From: Gp7-AA6 sp036001245 | GTDB taxonomy: Bacteria > Acidobacteriota > Thermoanaerobaculia > UBA5066 > Gp7-AA6 | DNA: 64,000 nucleotides | Assembly (NCBI GenBank): GCA_036001245.1 | Contig: DASYUL010000019.1 | Coordinates: forward strand, 1-64,000 | Direction of reading: 5' to 3' | Shown here: positions 59,745 through 64,000 of the stretch, piece by piece | How positions within the stretch are numbered: position 1 is the first letter of the stretch | How the letters are laid out: every line of letters begins with the position of its first letter | Notes under the pieces: model-generated | Seen by the model: only the letters and a program-made list of their open reading frames with translations | What the model was told of the DNA's origin: nothing | The model's database searches: none | Translations under genes and position numbers: made by a program

Positions 59745-59825
59745 CTTGATTCCAAAGAGGCTTGCGACTAACCTTCCGGTCCCCCGCGAAAGTGGCGGAA
59801 CTGGTAGACGCGCAGGTTTCAGGAA
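59745..59825. repeat. attR: 81-bp copy shared with attL
   Basis: Identical to 41521-41601. It spans the tRNA-Leu -35 and -10 boxes and the tRNA 5' half to the anticodon loop; sequence to the right is the host 3' half. Confidence 0.93.
59746..59774 (+). promoter_or_regulatory. Promoter of tRNA-Leu
   Basis: TTGATT (59746-59751) and TAACCT (59769-59774) are 17 bp apart and end 12 bp before the tRNA 5' end. The att repeat begins one base upstream of this -35. Confidence 0.65.
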
Positions 59826-59870
59826 CCTGTGGGTAAAACCGTGGGGGTTCGAGTCCCCCCTTTCGCACCA
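59786..59870 (+). tRNA. tRNA-Leu (anticodon CAG)
   Basis: Class II tRNA of 85 nt with encoded CCA (59868-59870). The acceptor stem GCGAAAG pairs with CTTTCGC; the anticodon stem CAGGT/ACCTG holds the loop TTCAGGA giving CAG. A long variable arm and T-arm GGGGG-TTCGAGT-CCCCC are present. The 5' half belongs to the att repeat, the 3' half to the host side. Confidence 0.96.
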
Positions 59871-59912
59871 ATGAACCACTGTGTTTTCGGGCCTTCTCTC
59901 ATCGCTCAGTCC

Positions 59913-61166
59913 TCATTTGTCCGAAGAATTGTCCGATCCTGAGCGGATCGGCGCGACGCGCCGGATTGTCCGCGCCGAGCGCGGCGGCCCGGTCGGGAGC
60001 GTCTGCTCGTACGCAGCGCGACGCCGCATCGCCTCCGCCAGGTCGGACTCCGACACGATCGCGTAACGCTGGAACATCGAATCGGTTTTGTGACCGGTGA
60101 TCCGCTTCGCGATCGTGGGGTCGACGCCGGCGCGGACCATATTTCGGGCAGCGGTCCGGCGGAAATCGTGGAAGCACTTCCCGACGTAGTGACGGCGCGA
60201 GCGGCCGCCCCGAACGACTTCCTCGAAGCTTCCGAGGCCGATCCTCACGCACACGCGCTGCCAGGTCTTCGTGAAGTCGCCGATCGCTCGGCCGTCGTTG
60301 TGGAAGATGAGCGGCGAGTCGAGCCGCCGCTCTGCAAGCCGGCGCTCGATTACCGCGGCGAGTTCGGGCGCGCCCTCGAGCGTGACCACCCGGGGGGAGT
60401 CGTTCTTCGAGTCCTTTCCGTGAAGGCGCAGCGCTCGCGTCTCACGATCGTAGGCGTCCCAGGTCAGCGACAGGATCTCTCCCTTTCGCCATCCCGTGAG
60501 ATACCCGCAACTGGCGACGTCGCGAAGGACCTGGGAGGGTAGCTCGGTGAGGAGGTGCTCGAAGCCGGCCCTCTCGTAGAAGCCCGCCTTCGCGTTCGCG
60601 TCCTTTGCGACGAGTCGGGGGACCCGAAGAGGCTTCGCGATCTTCCCGTCCTCGATCGCCAGGTTATACGCGCGGCGCAGGAGCTCGAGCTCTCGGTCGA
60701 TCGTGGTGTCCGATACGCCCTCGCTCCGCCGCTGCTGAACGTATTCTTCGAGGCGAGTTCGATCCATCGATCGAGCCAGTCGATGCTGGAGGATCCGCGT
60801 GAGCGGCTTCAGGTGGACGAGAATCTCCCGAATACTCTTGTACGCTCCCCCGCGGGTCTTCTGTCCGGTCTCGAAGTGCCTCTTCGCTCGGTCGAGAAGC
60901 TCCCCCACACTTCGACGCTCTGCGGCGGGACCGACGAACGCAGCAACGGTCCCGTCCCGGTAGTTCGCGACCTCGCGGAGCCGCTTCTTCCGGAGCTCGA
61001 TCGCAGCCTTCTTCTGCCCGCTCTTCGACGACTCGCGAATCTCTCCCCAGGAGCCGTCCTCGCGCGGGCCGCAGTACGAGATCCACCAGCGGCGGCCCCT
61101 CTGAAAAATTCCCGGCGTCTCCCTGCTCGGTCTAACTGCCACGGCGACTCTCCTTCTTCGGTTCAT
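59913..61166 (-). CDS. Tyrosine integrase of the second element
   Basis: The 417-residue integrase has an N-terminal arm-binding segment (FQRGRRWWISYCG), a core-binding domain (about 85-185) and a catalytic domain with Arg227 (TGWRKGE), Lys254 (GKDSKND), His333/Arg336 (FHDFRR), His359 (TGHKT) and Tyr368 (FQRY). All key residues are intact. The stop is 43 bp from the tRNA-Leu end, the common arrangement for integration at a tRNA 3' end. The start overlaps a small RHH gene. Confidence 0.94.
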   Translation of the reverse strand: MNRRRRVAVAVRPSRETPGIFQRGRRWWISYCGPREDGSWGEIRESSKSGQKKAAIELRKKRLREVANYRDGTVAAFVGPAAERRSVGELLDRAKRHFETGQKTRGGAYKSIREILVHLKPLTRILQHRLARSMDRTRLEEYVQQRRSEGVSDTTIDRELELLRRAYNLAIEDGKIAKPLRVPRLVAKDANAKAGFYERAGFEHLLTELPSQVLRDVASCGYLTGWRKGEILSLTWDAYDRETRALRLHGKDSKNDSPRVVTLEGAPELAAVIERRLAERRLDSPLIFHNDGRAIGDFTKTWQRVCVRIGLGSFEEVVRGGRSRRHYVGKCFHDFRRTAARNMVRAGVDPTIAKRITGHKTDSMFQRYAIVSESDLAEAMRRRAAYEQTLPTGPPRSARTIRRVAPIRSGSDNSSDK

Positions 61167-61320
61167 CCCCCGACTTCAGGCGGAGGTGTTTGCGGAGGGC
61201 CTGCACGATCACGGCGCGGAGATCCGAACGCTCGTCGAGTGCGCGTTGCTTTGCGGCCGTCCAGACGTCGTCCGGAATCTCCACGGTCGTCTTTATCCCG
61301 CGATGGCTCTTTGTGACCAT
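61132..61320 (-). CDS. Small ribbon-helix-helix-like protein
   Basis: The 62-residue protein reads KTTVEIPDDVWTAAKQRALDERSDLRAVIVQALRKHL, a strand and two helices of the ribbon-helix-helix type, then a basic tail. It overlaps the integrase start by 35 bp and may regulate it. Confidence 0.65.
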   Translation of the reverse strand: MVTKSHRGIKTTVEIPDDVWTAAKQRALDERSDLRAVIVQALRKHLRLKSGDEPKKESRRGS

Positions 61321-61338
61321 GCCGCGAGCTTACCGTAA

Positions 61339-61779
61339 TTACGGCTTAACGGTCAAGAGGCGTCGTCGGCTCTGTTTGCCGGGCTTTTCGACGTCCTGAG
61401 CCGCCAGCGAGGGACAGGCCGCCTCCCTGATCCAATCGTTCAGGCCCGAATCGCTGAAACGGAGATGGCCGCCGAGCTTCCTCGCGAAGGGGAGCTCGCG
61501 GCGATGGTGATAGATCCAGTCCGGCGTCTTCGAGAGCCGGGCTGCAGCCTCCTCCACCGTCAGGAGCCGCTCTTCGGCCGTCGTCGGCGCGATCGCTGGC
61601 CGCGGCTCTCGGGCATACCGCATGCTGACCAAGCCCCCGACCCGTCCGAGCCACGCCTGAAGTTCGGGGAGCTCGTCGAGAGGACCCTCGCGCGCGACTC
61701 GCTCTATCGCTGCGAACGGCTCCGCCATAGCGGGAAGGACGTCGGGCGTGGAGACTGGCCGGAGGCGGCTGGCGCTCAT
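61339..61779 (-). CDS. Excisionase-like helix-turn-helix protein
   Basis: The 146-residue protein has an N-terminal helical part and a C-terminal HTH_17 module (LLTVEEAAARLSKTPDWIYHHRRELPFARKLGGHLRFSDSGLNDWI). The ATG at 61779 follows the previous stop directly. The longer frame to 61890 overlaps a coding gene and is rejected. It is placed like an excisionase, near the integrase. Confidence 0.75.
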   Translation of the reverse strand: MSASRLRPVSTPDVLPAMAEPFAAIERVAREGPLDELPELQAWLGRVGGLVSMRYAREPRPAIAPTTAEERLLTVEEAAARLSKTPDWIYHHRRELPFARKLGGHLRFSDSGLNDWIREAACPSLAAQDVEKPGKQSRRRLLTVKP

Positions 61780-61783
61780 ATGC

Positions 61784-62017
61784 TCACGCCGCGCCTGTGC
61801 CCGCTGACCGCCGCTCGCGCGCCACCTCGGGCGCCAGGGCCTCCTTCTCGTCGAGTCCGACCCATACGATTCCGCTCCCTGGGACATCAAGACAGAGGGA
61901 AAGCTCGCCGCTGCAGGCGTCCACGAGACGTAGCGTCGCCTTTCGACCGTCGCGCAGCGTCACGGTTCGCCCGACTTGCCGCTCGAGCCAGCGGAGGACC
62001 ACAGCCGGGACGCTCAC
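61784..62017 (-). CDS. Small phage protein, unknown
   Basis: The 77-residue protein is beta-rich (VTLRDGRKATLRLVDACSGELSLCLDVPGSGIVWVGLDEKE) and might form a small barrel. It starts at ATG overlapping the DnaC-like stop. No family is recognised. Confidence 0.6.
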   Translation of the reverse strand: MSVPAVVLRWLERQVGRTVTLRDGRKATLRLVDACSGELSLCLDVPGSGIVWVGLDEKEALAPEVARERRSAGTGAA

Positions 62018-62775
62018 TTCGTTTCCCCGTTCCGCGGCCGCCCGGGCGAGAGGTCTTCGAGGATCGCGCCCTGGCTGTTGCCACGGTCAGGGCTCGGCCG
62101 CGCCGCGAATGGAAGGAATCTCCCCCCGGGAGGTCGCTCGCGCCGGCGCCAGTCTTGGCCTTTGATCCGCTGCGCCGGGCCGAAGGCCGCGATCCGCGAC
62201 GCGATTGGGTTGCCCCACTCCTCCGCGATCTCTGCCAGCGTTAGGTTGCTCGTCGCGATCGTTTCGAAGCGCACGAGGTCCTGCCGCACGTTGACGAGCT
62301 TCAGCGCGTAGTCTTCGGCGGCCGGCGTCTGACGGCGGGCTCCGAAGTCGTCGAGTACGAGGTAGCGTCGCGTGAAGAGCGCCTTCCACCGTTCGCGATC
62401 GACGTCCGAGATTTCGTCGACGTCGACCCTTCTCGCGAGGTCGAGGAAGGACATGAAGTCGATGAAGATCCCGGCGTCGCGAGGAACCGAGAGGAGATAC
62501 TCGCGCGCCAGGCGAGTTTTCCCAGCGCCGACGGATCCCTCAATCCGACCGCCAGGGTGCGGCCACGGTTTTGCGATCGAGTCCGGATGCACCGAGTCGG
62601 GTGGGAGACCGCGGATCCGGTCTCGCAAGGTCTCTGAAAGCGCCTCCTCGCGCTCGCGACGTTCGGCTGCGCGCCGGTCGTACTCGGCGGAACGACGGTC
62701 GAGCTCCGAGGCGTTCTCCGTCGCCCACTTCAGGAGCCGCTCGCCGACGTCGGAGAGCTTCTCGGGGTCGCTCAC
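62014..62775 (-). CDS. DnaC/IstB-like replication ATPase
   Basis: The 253-residue protein has Walker A GSVGAGKT (about 81-88), Walker B YLVLDDFG (about 135-142) and a sensor segment TSNLTLAEI, matching DnaC/IstB-type helicase loaders. The N-terminal 60 residues are a charged helix. It starts at GTG by overlap with the DUF1376 gene. The pairing DUF1376 plus DnaC-like is the usual phage replication initiation module. Confidence 0.85.
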   Translation of the reverse strand: MSDPEKLSDVGERLLKWATENASELDRRSAEYDRRAAERREREEALSETLRDRIRGLPPDSVHPDSIAKPWPHPGGRIEGSVGAGKTRLAREYLLSVPRDAGIFIDFMSFLDLARRVDVDEISDVDRERWKALFTRRYLVLDDFGARRQTPAAEDYALKLVNVRQDLVRFETIATSNLTLAEIAEEWGNPIASRIAAFGPAQRIKGQDWRRRERPPGGRFLPFAARPSPDRGNSQGAILEDLSPGRPRNGETK

Positions 62776-63767
62776 TGCGGCGGCTCCCTGCGGGATGGGG
62801 TCTCTGTCCCACGCGGTTCCTCGTCCCACGTTTCGACCGGCCGATCGAAGGTTCTGCCCGGTCGGTCGTTTCGTGGCGGACGAGAGCTCACGAGGCGCGG
62901 GCCCGCGAAGAGCATCTCGCCCTGACGCTCGAAGAAATCCCCACGGACCAGCGCGTCGATCGTGAGCGGCGCAGACCGTCCTCCGGATTTCGTGCCGCAC
63001 GCCCACGGATCTCGGCCGAGAGCTTCGACGAACGCGCCCCATTCGGCGATCGTGAGCTTCGGGTGTTTCCGTGAAAATGCTCGCAGCCGCGCCCGTCGCT
63101 GCGGGCTCGTTTCGCGGGCCTCCGCGAGCCCCCCACGGCGCGCGTTGTAGCCCTGGACCAGCTCCTCGGGTGTCAGCCCTTCGACTGCGAACAGCTCCTC
63201 AGGCTTTGACCCTTCGACCGATCCGAGTTCTCCCGCGCGGGGGGGCTCTCGCGAAGCGAGAGGGGGGGTATTACGGAGCTCCGAAGGAGCTCCTGAAGAA
63301 GAAGATGAAGAGCTTGATTTTGCTACCTCTTTTGCTTGAAGCAAAAGGGGAGCTGTGCTTGAAGCAGAGCTTGAATCTGAGCTTAAGCTTTGCTCGCCGC
63401 CGTCTCGCCGCCGCTCTTGCGCCTTTCGGCCTCCGGCCCTCCCTGCGGCGGCCCGCTCGGCCCGAAAGTCTTCCGTCTGCTGCCGGATTTCGAAGAGGCG
63501 CGCATTTATCAGACGGCCCGGGAGTTCCGCGTGCGGCACGAATTGGCGGAGAACGACGTCGAGCTGCTCGGCTCTACGGAGAAGGGCGAGCTTCATCAGC
63601 CGCCGCCGGTCCTCTGGGAGTGAGCAATTCTCGTCCGCCCAGGCATGACATAGGAGTCTGAGATAGCCACGCTCTTCGTGCGCCGACATGAGCGCAATTG
63701 AGGTCGAAGAAAGCCAGTCAGCGGCATAAAACTGGAACGCGGGCGGCGGGGTCCGGTCCGAGCTCAC
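62772..63767 (-). CDS. DUF1376 phage replication protein
   Basis: The 331-residue protein starts FQFYAADWLSSTSIALMSAHEERGYLRLLCHAW, the DUF1376 domain found in replication proteins of the O/DnaD-like kind. A Ser-rich low-complexity linker (about 128-170) and a C-terminal DNA-binding-like helical part follow. The GTG at 63767 overlaps the previous stop. The linker DNA (about 63240-63395) has unusual hairpins and AT-richer runs. Confidence 0.82.
   Translation of the reverse strand: MSSDRTPPPAFQFYAADWLSSTSIALMSAHEERGYLRLLCHAWADENCSLPEDRRRLMKLALLRRAEQLDVVLRQFVPHAELPGRLINARLFEIRQQTEDFRAERAAAGRAGGRKAQERRRDGGEQSLSSDSSSASSTAPLLLQAKEVAKSSSSSSSSGAPSELRNTPPLASREPPRAGELGSVEGSKPEELFAVEGLTPEELVQGYNARRGGLAEARETSPQRRARLRAFSRKHPKLTIAEWGAFVEALGRDPWACGTKSGGRSAPLTIDALVRGDFFERQGEMLFAGPRLVSSRPPRNDRPGRTFDRPVETWDEEPRGTETPSRREPPQ
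63246..63293. repeat. Two adjacent GAA-loop hairpins inside the DUF1376 gene
   Basis: CTCTCGC-GAA-GCGAGAG (63246-63262) and GGAGCTCC-GAA-GGAGCTCC (63275-63293) are perfect short hairpins 12 bp apart, both with a GAA loop (TTC on the coding strand), in the Ser-rich linker region. Confidence 0.7.
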
Positions 63768-64000
63768 GAGACAATTTCCAGAATTCGCCGCGGCCGCTGG
63801 CGCCGGCTCCGTGTGCGGCGCAGCATCGCGATCGCCCGCCGGCACTCGCGGCGCGCCTCCTCGAGGTCGTCTGCCGCGCGTTCGAGGCCGCCCTCGACGA
63901 TCGTCCACCCCTCGACGCTGTCCTCGAGCTCCTCCGGGTCGGAGTACGCGATCCGCCGGAGCTGCTCCAGGTTCTCGGCTGCAGAGGTGCTGTAGGCCTG
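63764..64000 (-). CDS. Partial phage protein at the right edge
   Basis: The C-terminal 78 residues of a leftward gene whose start lies beyond the window. The visible part is helical and charged (EELEDSVEGWTIVEGGLERAADDLEEARRECRRAIAMLRR) with a basic tail. It overlaps the DUF1376 gene by GTGA. No family is recognised. Confidence 0.6.
   Translation of the reverse strand, partial: QAYSTSAAENLEQLRRIAYSDPEELEDSVEGWTIVEGGLERAADDLEEARRECRRAIAMLRRTRSRRQRPRRILEIVS

Larger units (their letters stand above)
41521..59825. mobile_element. 18.2-kb prophage-like element in tRNA-Leu
   Basis: Perfect 81-bp repeats (41521-41601 and 59745-59825) bound the element. Between them lie a HipA-like/DUF3037 pair, a decayed recombinase, tape-measure-like protein, terminase subunits, replication ATPase, iterons, small zinc proteins, an M41 peptidase and, next to the right repeat, a tyrosine integrase. 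All intact genes read rightward. Portal, capsid, head maturation and tail-fibre genes are not seen, so it is cryptic or a satellite. Confidence 0.88.
59871..64000. mobile_element. Left end of a second prophage-like element at tRNA-Leu
   Basis: Directly behind the tRNA-Leu 3' end lies a second tyrosine integrase reading toward it, then RHH, HTH, DnaC-like and DUF1376 genes in a leftward chain with 4-bp overlaps, as in lambdoid-like early regions. The far att site is outside the window. It shares no close paralogues with the first element. Confidence 0.75.

Overview
The window is GC-rich bacterial DNA, by eye about two thirds G+C in the housekeeping parts. A soil or sediment Acidobacteriota-like bacterium is the best guess. 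The reasons are a TonB receptor with an N-terminal carboxypeptidase-regulatory domain, a TIGR03118-type secreted protein, a fused alpha/beta 2-oxoacid dehydrogenase E1, and very frequent ATGA/GTGA stop-start overlaps with many GTG starts. The phylum is inferred; no 16S rRNA is present.

Region 1 (1-27.4 kb) is chromosome. It holds an envelope-stress unit (ECF sigma factor, zinc anti-sigma factor, Spy/CpxP-like protein), two short-chain dehydrogenases, an ACT-like protein, the TonB receptor, a tRNA-Arg(CCU) and a response regulator-EAL protein. It also holds a repair and salvage group (apt, acylphosphatase, pcm), the E1 enzyme, surE, two PspC proteins and a QueD/PTPS homologue. A complete assimilatory sulfate operon (cysH, sat-cysC, precorrin-2 dehydrogenase, cobA, sulfite reductase) reads leftwards from about 24.2 kb. 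In front of it lie a sigma-70-like promoter, a nearly leaderless 27-codon leader peptide with five consecutive Cys codons, and an intrinsic terminator. This looks like a cysteine-sensing transcription attenuator.

Region 2 (27.4-33.6 kb) has a Phd/RelE-type toxin-antitoxin pair, then a 5.3-kb island inserted at the 3' end of tRNA-Pro(GGG) and bounded by 28-bp direct repeats. It has no integrase. It carries a terminase remnant, a trypsin-like protease, a DNA methyltransferase fused to an Mrr-like nuclease domain, a divergent PD-(D/E)xK protein and a membrane protein, so it is probably a defence-type cargo island.

Region 3 (33.7-41.4 kb) is chromosome again: MerR regulator, der, a DUF2155 lipoprotein, RNase R and several secreted proteins.

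Region 4 (41.5-59.8 kb) is an 18.2-kb prophage-like element in tRNA-Leu(CAG). The 81-bp perfect repeats at its ends run from the tRNA -35 box to the anticodon loop. A HipA-like kinase/DUF3037 pair sits at the left end and the integrase at the right. Between them are a tape-measure-like protein, the terminase subunits, a RecA-like replication ATPase followed by an iteron cluster, three paralogous small proteins with an identical Cys/His spacing, and an FtsH-type (M41) peptidase without an AAA domain. No portal, capsid or tail-fibre gene is visible, so it is degraded, a satellite, or very divergent.

Region 5 (59.9 kb to the end) begins a second element whose integrase abuts the 3' end of the same tRNA-Leu. 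It continues with ribbon-helix-helix, HTH, DnaC-like and DUF1376 replication genes, all leftward, and runs off the right edge.
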